Shown here in pieces: positions 1 through 7,241 of a stretch of 8,601 bases of DNA. Every line of letters starts with the position of its first letter. Within the stretch, counting starts at the first letter, position 1. Made by a program: the position numbers and the translations under genes. Origin of the DNA: Coxiellaceae bacterium (GTDB taxonomy: Bacteria; Pseudomonadota; Gammaproteobacteria; Coxiellales; Coxiellaceae); assembly GCA_003450655.1 (NCBI GenBank), contig DMFG01000065.1, positions 1-8,601 of the forward strand. The letters are read 5' to 3'. The notes beneath the pieces were generated by a model that was given only the letters and a program-made list of their open reading frames with translations, was not told the DNA's origin and made no database searches.

Positions 1-1067
1 AAGCTTAATAGTCTCAGTAGTGTCATTTCAAATCCCATGCGAGCCGTAGGGGCTAATGCGCAATCGCGTCGACCTAGGAGGGTGATTTGATAATAGAGTT
101 GAGTTTGTTCAGCGCTTAAGGATTGAGTCCATTGCGTGATCTTGTTACAGCTATGTTTGCCGGGTACGGCATGTTCCATAGCTATGGTGTGAAATCGCTC
201 TAAAAGGTCAGCGAGTGCCTGCTCAAAATCTGCCCCTGTGCTAGCTAATGCTTCGCTAGACGCTAGGAGCGCATTGGCATCTTGATGAATTAAGGCGTCG
301 ATGATGTCATTAAGAGCGCTTGGATCAATTAGGCCTAGCATAGCCTGTACGTGGTCAACACTGATATGTCCGTTACCATAAGCAAGTGCTTGTTCCAGTA
401 GACTGAGAGAGTCTCGCAAGCTGCCTTTAGCTGAGTCAGCTAAGAGTGTTAAGGCTTCTTTTTCAAAGGTGTGTGATTCTGCTTGTAATATAGTACTGAG
501 GTGTTCGCTGATCGCATTGGACGATAGTGGGGTTAAATGGAATTGTAAGCAGCGTGACAGGATAGTTGCCGGTAATTTTTGAGGGTCGGTGGTTGCCAAG
601 AGAAATTTAACATGCTCAGGTGGTTCTTCTAGTGTTTTGAGTAACGCGTTAAAGCTGTGCCCTGATAGCATGTGGACTTCATCGATTAAGTAAATCTTAT
701 AACGACCTTTGCTGGGTGCGTAGTGAACTTTTTCGAGTAGATCGCGTGTGTCTTCCACTTTGGTTTTTGATGCAGCATCAACTTCAATGAGGTCAACGAA
801 ACGATTGGCCGCAACTTCTTCGCAGTTAGAGCAAGTGCCGCAGGCCGTAGAAGAAATACCTTGTTCGCAATTCAGTGATTTTGCAAAATTACGAGCAATG
901 GTTGTTTTTCCAACGCCTCGTGTGCCAGTAAATAAGTAGGCGTGATGCAGTTGATTATTGTTTAGGGCATTTTCGAGGGCTTTTAATGTGTGTTGTTGGC
1001 CTACCACTTCATTGAAGGTTTGTGGTCGCCATTTGCGTGCTAGTGCTAGATGTTGCGATGTGCTCAT
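1..1067 (-). CDS. dnaX: DNA polymerase III subunit gamma/tau (DnaX), N-terminal 355 residues, cut by window edge
   Basis: This gene encodes the clamp-loader ATPase of the replicative polymerase, which loads the beta clamp and, as tau, holds the polymerase cores together. The frame is open from the ATG at 1067 down to base 1 with no stop, so the 3' part lies outside the window. The start reads MSTSQHLALARKWRPQTF, the standard DnaX opening. Visible motifs are the Walker A GTRGVGKTT (about residues 48-56), a zinc-binding set of four cysteines (about 67, 76, 79, 82), the Walker B-type LIDEVHML (about 127-134), the sensor-1 region LLATTDPQKLP and SRC arginine finger (about 156-173), and LYYQI...GRRD...FEMTLLRLL at the end of domain III. 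The tau-specific C-terminal domains and any programmed frameshift site are not in the window. There is only a modest Shine-Dalgarno (AAGG about 12 nt before the ATG). It lies just downstream of ffs on the same strand and may receive transcription from it. Identification is very secure. Confidence 0.97.
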   Translation of the reverse strand, partial: MSTSQHLALARKWRPQTFNEVVGQQHTLKALENALNNNQLHHAYLFTGTRGVGKTTIARNFAKSLNCEQGISSTACGTCSNCEEVAANRFVDLIEVDAASKTKVEDTRDLLEKVHYAPSKGRYKIYLIDEVHMLSGHSFNALLKTLEEPPEHVKFLLATTDPQKLPATILSRCLQFHLTPLSSNAISEHLSTILQAESHTFEKEALTLLADSAKGSLRDSLSLLEQALAYGNGHISVDHVQAMLGLIDPSALNDIIDALIHQDANALLASSEALASTGADFEQALADLLERFHTIAMEHAVPGKHSCNKITQWTQSLSAEQTQLYYQITLLGRRDCALAPTARMGFEMTLLRLLS

Positions 1068-1099
1068 ACGAATCTCATGCCTTGTTGCAAGTTTATAGT

Positions 1100-1209
1100 G
1101 GTCGCCAAACCAGCCACACCTCGGCGCTCGAGTCCATTACTACCGTTGCTCCCTTCCGGGCCTGGCGGGGTTTGTAATGTATCGCCGCGAGGGGACCGAT
1201 TTGGCTCCC
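1100..1209 (-). ncRNA. ffs: Small signal recognition particle RNA (4.5S RNA)
   Basis: This is the RNA core of the bacterial signal recognition particle, which with Ffh targets nascent inner-membrane proteins to FtsY and SecYEG. The minus strand carries the near-invariant Ffh-binding hairpin CAGGCCCGGAAGGGAGCA (plus-strand positions 1147-1164) with a GGAA tetraloop, almost identical to the E. coli RNA. The flanks pair over the whole length as expected for this rod-shaped RNA: CCTCG and CGGCG on the 5' side match CGCCG and CGAGG on the 3' side, and terminal GCCAAA matches TTTGGC, followed by two non-Watson-Crick G/A positions and a closing GG/CC. The ends were placed from this pairing, giving about 110 nt, and may be off by a few bases. 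The RNA starts 6 nt after the CCA of tRNA-Ser, so its 5' end may come from processing of a shared precursor. No T-run terminator is visible before dnaX. Confidence 0.95.
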
Positions 1210-1215
1210 AACTCT

Positions 1216-1306
1216 TGGCGGAGAGAGAGGGATTCGAACCCTCGGTGCGCGATTAACGCACACTCACTTTCCAGGCGAGCCCCTTCAGCCACTCGGGCAT
1301 CTCTCC
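1216..1306 (-). tRNA. tRNA-Ser, anticodon GGA
   Basis: This is a complete type II serine tRNA of 91 nt with encoded CCA, reading UCC and UCU codons. The acceptor arms GGAGAGA and TCTCTCC pair fully, followed by G and CCA. The anticodon loop is CTGGAAA, giving anticodon GGA. The T arm is GAGGG-TTCGAAT-CCCTC. The long variable arm pairs TGTGCG with CGCGCA (one G-U) around TTAAT, as expected of serine tRNAs. The sequence is very close to E. coli tRNA-Ser(GGA). Downstream, only 6 nt separate the CCA from the first base assigned to 4.5S RNA, so the two are probably cut from one transcript. Confidence 0.98.
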
Positions 1307-1401
1307 AATCAACCATCGTTCGTGGTGCCATAGGGTAAACTAGAATACCCCGAGAAGCAATTCTCTCTTTGATAAAATACTATCATTGCCGATGGTTGAT
1401 T
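1307..1401. repeat. Perfect 12-bp inverted repeat flanking the tRNA 5' side
   Basis: AATCAACCATCG at 1307-1318 is exactly complementary in inverted order to CGATGGTTGATT at 1390-1401, with 71 bp between the arms. The left arm abuts the first base of the mature tRNA, so it would form the last part of the tRNA 5' leader. The arms do not extend further on either side. A third, 10-bp partial copy (AATCAACCAT) lies at 1604-1613. Confidence 0.8.
1332..1360 (-). promoter_or_regulatory. Candidate promoter for the tRNA-Ser/ffs transcript
   Basis: On the minus strand a TTGCTT (-35-like, 1355-1360) stands exactly 17 bp from TACCCT (-10-like, 1332-1337), which would start transcription roughly 20-25 nt before the mature tRNA. 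Both boxes are only half matches to the sigma-70 consensus. The candidate rests mainly on spacing and position, because a stable-RNA promoter must lie in this stretch. A small hairpin with a GCAA loop (GAGAA/TTCTC, 1352-1365) overlaps the -35 box. Confidence 0.3.
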
Positions 1402-1440
1402 TTGTTGTTTTTTCAATCAGATGGGTAGCATCTGTGGTTC

Positions 1441-1480
1441 TACAGAGCGGTCTTTGCTTGTACTATTTAAATGCTCTGTA
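1441..1480. repeat. 8-bp inverted repeat TACAGAGC / GCTCTGTA
   Basis: The arms at 1441-1448 and 1473-1480 are perfectly complementary and separated by 24 AT-rich bases. The pairing could fold in an RNA from either strand or serve as a spaced protein-binding site. It lies between the 12-bp inverted repeat and the terminator-like hairpin. Confidence 0.6.
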
Positions 1481-1520
1481 TATTACCCCCCATTTATAAA
1501 ATAGTTCTGTATCATACCTT

Positions 1521-1567
1521 GCCTTTCTTAAGATAACATTAAGAAAAGGCTTTAGTGTTGTTTTTTA
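1521..1567 (+). terminator. Terminator-like hairpin with T-rich tail, no recognised gene upstream
   Basis: GCCTTTCTTAA (1521-1531) pairs with TTAAGAAAAGGC (1539-1550) to give an 11-bp stem with a single bulged A and a 7-nt loop. On the plus strand this is followed by a T-rich tract (TTT at 1551, then TGTTG and six T at 1561-1566). The tail is interrupted, so termination strength is uncertain. No plus-strand gene ends here. It could end an unannotated small RNA, block antisense transcription towards the desaturase, or be a relic. The same hairpin on the minus strand has no T-run. Confidence 0.45.
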
Positions 1568-1649
1568 TGAAAGTTAGTGCTGAGATTCTTTTTTTAGCCA
1601 AAAAATCAACCATATTTAATGTTTACTTAAGGTTGAGCTAATGTTGGGG

Positions 1650-1658
1650 TGGTATAAT
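1650..1658 (+). promoter_or_regulatory. Extended -10 promoter in front of the desaturase-tgt-sec cluster
   Basis: TGGTATAAT is a perfect extended -10 element (TGn followed by the full TATAAT at 1653-1658). The -35 position, 17 bp upstream, holds only a poor match (AGGTTG at 1630-1635), which is common for extended -10 promoters. It would start transcription near 1665 and leave an untranslated leader of about 78 nt before the desaturase ATG. The leader contains a possible hairpin (ACAAC/GTTGT with CGTCA/TGATG inside). As no gap larger than 45 bp occurs downstream, this promoter may drive all five genes up to secF. Confidence 0.6.
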
Positions 1659-1742
1659 ATTAATAGTATGATGGGATAACAACTCGTCAATGTGATGATC
1701 GTTGTGCTAGTATCGCCACAAGAAATTTAATCGGAGTAAAAC

Positions 1743-2912
1743 ATGTCTCACGAAAAGTCGCAGTCAAAATATTTAAATTGGACAAATATCTTGTTCTTCA
1801 CCATTAACACCTCTGTGAGTGTTGTGGGTACTATATTGTTGTTGATGTATGGCACTATTCACAGCGCTACCTGGATATTAGCAATCATTACTTGGTTCTT
1901 ATTTGGTATGGGGGGTATCACAGTAGGTTACCATCGGCTGTTTTCACATAAAACATTCAAGGCAAAGGCTCCTGTCCGTTTTATATTGTTGTTATTCGGT
2001 GCCGGCGCATTTGAGGGTAGTGCTCTCGAGTGGTGTACTGATCACCGTGATCACCATCGTTATACGGACACCGATAAAGACCCTTACAGCATTAAGGGTG
2101 GTTTTTGGTATGCGCATATTGGTTGGATCTTTACATTAGACCCCAGCACTCGCAACTACGACAATGTCAAAGACCTCCAGGATGACTGGATGTGTCGTTT
2201 TCAGCACCGCTTTTTTGTTCCTATTGCGATCTTAATGGCTTACCTGATTCCTATCGCGATTACCTGCTTGTGGGGAAGTTTTTGGGAAGGTTTATTAATT
2301 GCTGGCCTCCGAATTGCGGCACTTCAGCAGTTCACCTTTTGCATTAACTCTGTCTGTCATATGTTTGGTGAGAAGACGTATTCTACGAAGCAATCGGCTC
2401 GAGATAATTGGTTTACTGCACTGCTAACTTTTGGGGAAGGTTATCATAACTTTCACCATCAATTTCCTTTAGATTATCGTAACGCATTACGGTTCTACCA
2501 GTTTGATCCCTCTAAATGGACAATTTACACATTAAGGTGTTTAGGATTAGCTTCGGATTTAAAGCGTGTGAGTACAGCTAAGCGCTTACGTTATAAAATG
2601 CAATTTGATTTCAACCAAATTAAAGCCATGAAATCTAATATCGGTGAATTAGTACAACCCTTGTACGACAAGGTCAGTTCACAGTTGCTGCATATAGAGT
2701 CATTGGAAACTGCGATTAAACAGCTGAAAAAACAAAACCCTTTTTCAGCTAATGGTAAGTTATCGCAATATCAAGCTGCTTTGAGTGAGAAAAATCAGCA
2801 ATTGAAAGCTGCACACTATGAGTTAAAGTATTTTATTAAATCATGGAACCAGGTGTTGGCTAATGCATTGCGATTGAATCGTAAAACAGCACTCCTTGAT
2901 GGCGTCTCTTAA
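1743..2912 (+). CDS. Membrane-bound acyl desaturase (delta-9 acyl-CoA/acyl-lipid type) with C-terminal coiled-coil-like extension
   Basis: The product is a di-iron integral-membrane desaturase of the stearoyl-CoA desaturase family, which would insert a cis double bond into saturated acyl chains and so adjust membrane fluidity. The three histidine boxes are all present: HRLFSH (64-69), HRDHH (101-105) and HNFHH (235-239). There is also NSVCH around 202-206, whose histidine is probably a further iron ligand. Hydrophobic segments fit membrane spans at about 15-37, 41-60, 76-95, 156-177 and 181-200. The catalytic part ends near residue 275. The last 110 or so residues are charged and predicted helical (for example LETAIKQLKKQ and LSEKNQQLKAAHYELKYF) and resemble a coiled coil. 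GGAG stands 6 nt before the ATG, which supports this start. The stop is 3 bp before the first possible tgt start, implying co-transcription. The exact substrate and double-bond position cannot be read from the sequence. Confidence 0.93.
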   Translation: MSHEKSQSKYLNWTNILFFTINTSVSVVGTILLLMYGTIHSATWILAIITWFLFGMGGITVGYHRLFSHKTFKAKAPVRFILLLFGAGAFEGSALEWCTDHRDHHRYTDTDKDPYSIKGGFWYAHIGWIFTLDPSTRNYDNVKDLQDDWMCRFQHRFFVPIAILMAYLIPIAITCLWGSFWEGLLIAGLRIAALQQFTFCINSVCHMFGEKTYSTKQSARDNWFTALLTFGEGYHNFHHQFPLDYRNALRFYQFDPSKWTIYTLRCLGLASDLKRVSTAKRLRYKMQFDFNQIKAMKSNIGELVQPLYDKVSSQLLHIESLETAIKQLKKQNPFSANGKLSQYQAALSEKNQQLKAAHYELKYFIKSWNQVLANALRLNRKTALLDGVS

Positions 2913-4028
<1,116 letters not shown>

Positions 4029-4030
4029 TT

Positions 4031-4396
4031 ATGTTGAATAAATTATCGGTTATCTTTTCAGGTATTTTAATGAGCGCTATTGCATGCGCCGCAGATGGAA
4101 CAAAGTCACCACAGCAAGGTATTGGCTCTATGGTCATTATGTTTGGTTTGTTTATCGTTATCTTTTATTTCTTATTGGTTCGCCCACAGCAAAAGCGCGC
4201 TAAAGAACAAAAAAGTTTAATGGACAGCATTGCTATTGGTGATGAGATCGTTACTGCAGGTGGCATCGTAGGGCGCATTACTAAACTAAGAGAAGGCTTT
4301 GTTGTTTTAAATATTGCTGAAGGCGTAGAGATGACTTTACAAAAAACTTCTATTAGCGCTGTTTTACCCAAGGGCACACTCGAATCATCTAGCTAA
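4031..4396 (+). CDS. yajC: Sec translocon accessory subunit YajC
   Basis: YajC is a small single-span inner-membrane protein that associates with SecD and SecF in the holotranslocon. The family hallmark is present: a membrane span (about 32-50) followed by RPQQKRAKEQKSLMDSI (51-67) and the GDEIVTAGGIVGRI core (70-83), ending in VLPKGTLE. At 121 residues it is slightly longer than the 110-residue E. coli protein. The extra length is an N-terminal hydrophobic stretch (MLNKLSVIFSGILMSAIACA) that looks like a signal peptide with possible cleavage after ACA at residue 20, or a second anchor. AAGGG stands 7 nt before the ATG, inside the end of tgt, whose stop is 2 bp upstream. The order tgt-yajC-secD-secF is the classical one. 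Confidence 0.96.
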   Translation: MLNKLSVIFSGILMSAIACAADGTKSPQQGIGSMVIMFGLFIVIFYFLLVRPQQKRAKEQKSLMDSIAIGDEIVTAGGIVGRITKLREGFVVLNIAEGVEMTLQKTSISAVLPKGTLESSS

Positions 4397-4441
4397 GACA
4401 AGCAATGCTCGTAAGGCTGCGAGTTAAGGAAGCAAGGACCT

Positions 4442-6319
4442 ATGAATTACTATTCACCATGGAAGTATCTATTATTAATTATCATGATCGTATTAGGGGT
4501 GCTTTATGCGTTGCCTAATCTCTATGGTGAAAACTATGCAGTCCAAGTCTCCAGTCAAGGTGGTCAGCCACTCGTGTCTGAGGATTTAAATCGCGTTGAG
4601 GCAACATTAGAGTCACACAAGATTCCCTATTTGGCAGCGACAGTTTCATCGAGTTCCATTTTAGTACGCTTTGATAGCATGGACTATCAAGTTGCAGCAC
4701 AAGGTGCTTTAGAAACGGCGCTTGGTAATACGTATTCGGTTGCGCTCAACTTGGCGCCTAAAACGCCACACTGGCTAACGCTGTTTAATGCTGTACCTAT
4801 GAAGTTAGGTTTGGATTTGCGCGGTGGTATTCACTTCTTAATGCAGGTCAACCTCAATCAAATGATTAAGGAAGTTGAGAAAACTGACTTGAGTTCGATG
4901 AGTGATCAATTACGAGAAGCTAACATTCGTTATTCAGGCTTGCGTGTTAACAGTCATCATGTCGTTGAGTTAACATTCCGTTCACAAGAGGCTATGAACT
5001 CTGCGAATAAATTATTGGTCAAGCAATTTCCTAATTACACCATGACAACCTCCAATCAAAATGACTCTTATTTATTAAGTGCTGTCATGGGGCAAGATGC
5101 ACTCACTAAGTTACGACAAGATGCCATGGGGCAAACCATCAGTATTCTTCAGTCACGAGTGAATCAATTGGGTGTGAGTGAGCCTGTCATAACACAGCAA
5201 GGTCAGAATCAAATCAGTGTTGATTTGCCGGGTATTCAAGATTCAGCTCGAGCTAAAGCCTTAATCGGCACCATGGCAACGATCAACTTACAGCTTCAAG
5301 ATACGAATAATGACGCTTATCAAGCTCAGCAATCGGGGATCATCCCTTTTGGGTCCTCTCTTTTTACTTTCGAGGGTCGCCCGGTACTCCTAAAAAACAG
5401 TATTGTGCTACACGGGAATGCGATTTTAAGTGCTTCTACCACTACCGGTCAAAATGGCCGCCCTGCTGTATCGGTTAGGGTAGGCTCTGGTGCAGCAACA
5501 CTGTTTAACAAAATAACGGCTGCCAATGTAGGTAAGCCGATGGCCACTGTCTATATCGAGAGAAAACCCCAAACAACACTAGTCGATGGTCATTCGGTCA
5601 CTAAAAATGTAACGACTACGAAAGTGATTAATATTGCCACTATCCAAACTGCGTTGGGTACTAGTTTTGAAATTACGGGTTTAGATTCTGCAGCTGAAGC
5701 TAACAATCTGTCATTACTACTGCGTTCTGGCGCTTATCGTGCACCATTAGATATCGTTCAAGAGCGAATCATTGGGCCAAGCCTAGGTAAACAAAACATC
5801 GAAATGGGGGTTCGTTCTTGCTTAATCAGCTCTCTGGTTGTGATTATTTTCATGGCATTATACTACTCGGTATTCGGTTTAGTGGCTGATTTAGCGCTCA
5901 TACTCAATGTCATTTTTGTGGTTGCTGTGATGTCATTACTGGAAGCTACAATGACGCTCCCAGGTATTGCAGGGATAGTGCTTACAGTGGGTATGGCGGT
6001 TGATGCTAACGTGCTCATTAACGAGCGTATTCGGGAAGAATTACGTAATGGTGTTTCTCCTCAAGCCGCCATTACGGCAGGTTACGATCGTGCATTCTCT
6101 ACCATTGTTGATGCTAACGTCACCACACTGATTGTTGCTGTTGTGCTGTTCACTTTAGGTTCTGGAACCATCAAAAGCTTTGCTATCACATTAACCATTG
6201 GTTTGGTCACCTCTATGATCACTGCAATATTCTTTACACGCGCGATTATCAATTTACTGTATGGTGGCAAGTCGCAGCGTCGCTTGCGTCTAGGTATTCG
6301 TTATAAGGCAGGGCAATAA
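4442..6319 (+). CDS. secD: Protein translocase subunit SecD
   Basis: SecD and SecF form an RND-type inner-membrane complex that uses the proton motive force to pull exported proteins out of SecYEG on the periplasmic side. The start MNYYSPWKYLLLIIMI...LYALPNLYGE matches E. coli SecD, with the first membrane span at about 8-25. The large periplasmic part contains GLDLRGGIHFLMQV (123-136) and SRVNQLGVSEPVI...VDLPGI (238-265). The five C-terminal spans (about 456 to 607) include GMAVDANVLINERIREELRNG, with D521 corresponding to the functionally essential aspartate of E. coli SecD (D519). Length is 625 residues (615 in E. coli). AGGA shortly before the ATG is a good ribosome binding site. The 45-bp gap to yajC is the largest in the cluster and contains only a weak 4-bp stem (CTCG/CGAG). 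secF follows after 1 bp. Confidence 0.98.
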   Translation: MNYYSPWKYLLLIIMIVLGVLYALPNLYGENYAVQVSSQGGQPLVSEDLNRVEATLESHKIPYLAATVSSSSILVRFDSMDYQVAAQGALETALGNTYSVALNLAPKTPHWLTLFNAVPMKLGLDLRGGIHFLMQVNLNQMIKEVEKTDLSSMSDQLREANIRYSGLRVNSHHVVELTFRSQEAMNSANKLLVKQFPNYTMTTSNQNDSYLLSAVMGQDALTKLRQDAMGQTISILQSRVNQLGVSEPVITQQGQNQISVDLPGIQDSARAKALIGTMATINLQLQDTNNDAYQAQQSGIIPFGSSLFTFEGRPVLLKNSIVLHGNAILSASTTTGQNGRPAVSVRVGSGAATLFNKITAANVGKPMATVYIERKPQTTLVDGHSVTKNVTTTKVINIATIQTALGTSFEITGLDSAAEANNLSLLLRSGAYRAPLDIVQERIIGPSLGKQNIEMGVRSCLISSLVVIIFMALYYSVFGLVADLALILNVIFVVAVMSLLEATMTLPGIAGIVLTVGMAVDANVLINERIREELRNGVSPQAAITAGYDRAFSTIVDANVTTLIVAVVLFTLGSGTIKSFAITLTIGLVTSMITAIFFTRAIINLLYGGKSQRRLRLGIRYKAGQ

Positions 6320-6320
6320 A

Positions 6321-7241
6321 ATGGAATTTTTCAAAGCAAATACAACCATAGAATTTATGCGTCAACGTAAGTTGGCTGCTTTATTTTCCATAGTGATCTT
6401 TATCGCCTCATTGACTGCTTTAATCACCCAGGGGCTTCAGTTAAGCATTGAGTTTACCGGTGGTACAACTTTTGATGTGTCTTTTTCAAAGCCAGTGAGC
6501 GATCTCAATCAGCTTCGCGGTGACCTCGTTAAAGCAGGGTTCGCACAAGCATCATTAACACGTTATGACACGGATGATATCTCGGTTCGAATCGCGCCTC
6601 ATGAAGAGTGGACACAAACAGAGTTACGAGCCCATCTCATGAGTGTCTTACCTTCCGGTGCCCATATTGGCTCGTTAGAATATATTGGACCATCGGTTGG
6701 TAAACAGTTAATGACCAATGGCGTGTTAGCCATTGTCTTGGCCATGCTAGGCACCATGCTGTACATTGCTTTGCGTTTTGAATGGCGTTTTGCTGTGAGT
6801 GCAGCTGTAGCGCTCGTGCATGACCCTGTCTTAATTCTGGGTATTTTTGCCTATTTTCATTTGGAGTTTAGTTTAATTGTGCTCACAGCTGTTTTAACCG
6901 TGATTGGTTACTCATTAAACGATACGATTGTGGTGTATGATCGCGTTCGTGAAAATTTCCGTCGCATGCGCAAAGGCTCGCCCTCAGGGATTATGGATGC
7001 TTCAATTAACCAAACTCTATCGCGAACCATCATGACATCCAGTCTGACACTCGTGGTGGTGATTGCTTTGTTTTTGTATGGCGGTGAAACCGTGCATGGC
7101 TTTGCATTAGCATTGGCGATTGGTATTGTTGTGGGTACCTATTCTTCGATTTATGTCGCAGGATCTCTGGCTATTTCCTTAGGGTTAGATCGAAAAGATC
7201 TCATGTTAAAGCCTAAAGCTACCGTGGACGGTATGCCATAG
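6321..7241 (+). CDS. secF: Protein translocase subunit SecF
   Basis: SecF is the partner of SecD in the proton-driven export complex. The architecture is typical: one N-terminal span (about 17-36), a small periplasmic domain, then five spans from about 133 to 288. Family motifs are EFTGGT (44-49, E replacing the usual D of DFTGGT), FEWRFA (153-158) and VIGYSLNDTIVVYDRVRENFR (194-214). Length is 306 residues against 323 in E. coli, the shortfall lying at the ends. The start lies 1 bp after the secD stop, and its GGCAGGG Shine-Dalgarno sits inside the secD end, which suggests coupled translation and a fixed subunit ratio. The last 23 bp overlap the 3' end of the convergent minus-strand gene. 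No standard intrinsic terminator follows, only a TACCGT/ACGGTA inverted repeat at 7220-7233 and a detached T-run at 7250-7256. Confidence 0.98.
   Translation: MEFFKANTTIEFMRQRKLAALFSIVIFIASLTALITQGLQLSIEFTGGTTFDVSFSKPVSDLNQLRGDLVKAGFAQASLTRYDTDDISVRIAPHEEWTQTELRAHLMSVLPSGAHIGSLEYIGPSVGKQLMTNGVLAIVLAMLGTMLYIALRFEWRFAVSAAVALVHDPVLILGIFAYFHLEFSLIVLTAVLTVIGYSLNDTIVVYDRVRENFRRMRKGSPSGIMDASINQTLSRTIMTSSLTLVVVIALFLYGGETVHGFALALAIGIVVGTYSSIYVAGSLAISLGLDRKDLMLKPKATVDGMP

Larger units (their letters stand above)
1307..1742. other. 436-bp intergenic region rich in inverted repeats, no supported gene
   Basis: This spacer separates the leftward tRNA-ffs-dnaX set from the rightward desaturase-tgt-sec set. 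No convincing gene is visible. It contains a perfect 12-bp inverted repeat (1307-1318 with 1390-1401), three copies of AATCAACCAT (1307-1316 and 1604-1613 direct, 1392-1401 inverted), and short hairpins at 1352-1365 and 1418-1434 (CAGATG/CATCTG). It also contains an 8-bp inverted repeat TACAGAGC/GCTCTGTA (1441-1448 and 1473-1480), a terminator-like hairpin at 1521-1567, and the extended -10 promoter at 1650. A 35-codon frame at 1392-1499 (plus strand) would give a hydrophobic peptide but has no ribosome binding site. Base composition is clearly more AT-rich than the flanking genes. Confidence 0.7.

Noticed and set aside
1050..1256. Plus-strand frame of 68 codons across dnaX start, ffs and tRNA-Ser, ending in EREGFEPSVRD
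   Set aside because: It lies antisense to three recognised genes. The REGFEPS-type ending is what the complement of a tRNA T arm and acceptor stem encodes, a well-known source of spurious predicted proteins.
1140..1331. Minus-strand frame of 63 codons over the tRNA and 4.5S RNA
   Set aside because: It is fully covered by the two structural RNAs, whose pairing explains the sequence, and there is no ribosome binding site.
1216..1401. 12-bp repeat beside the tRNA gene as an integration (att) site of a mobile element
   Set aside because: Integrative elements normally duplicate the tRNA 3' end. Here the repeat adjoins the 5' end, the copies are inverted, and no integrase or foreign gene lies between them.
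4405..4428. Hairpin CTCG/CGAG between yajC and secD as a terminator or attenuator
   Set aside because: A 4-bp stem with an 8-nt loop and no T-run is too weak. The secD ribosome binding site follows directly.
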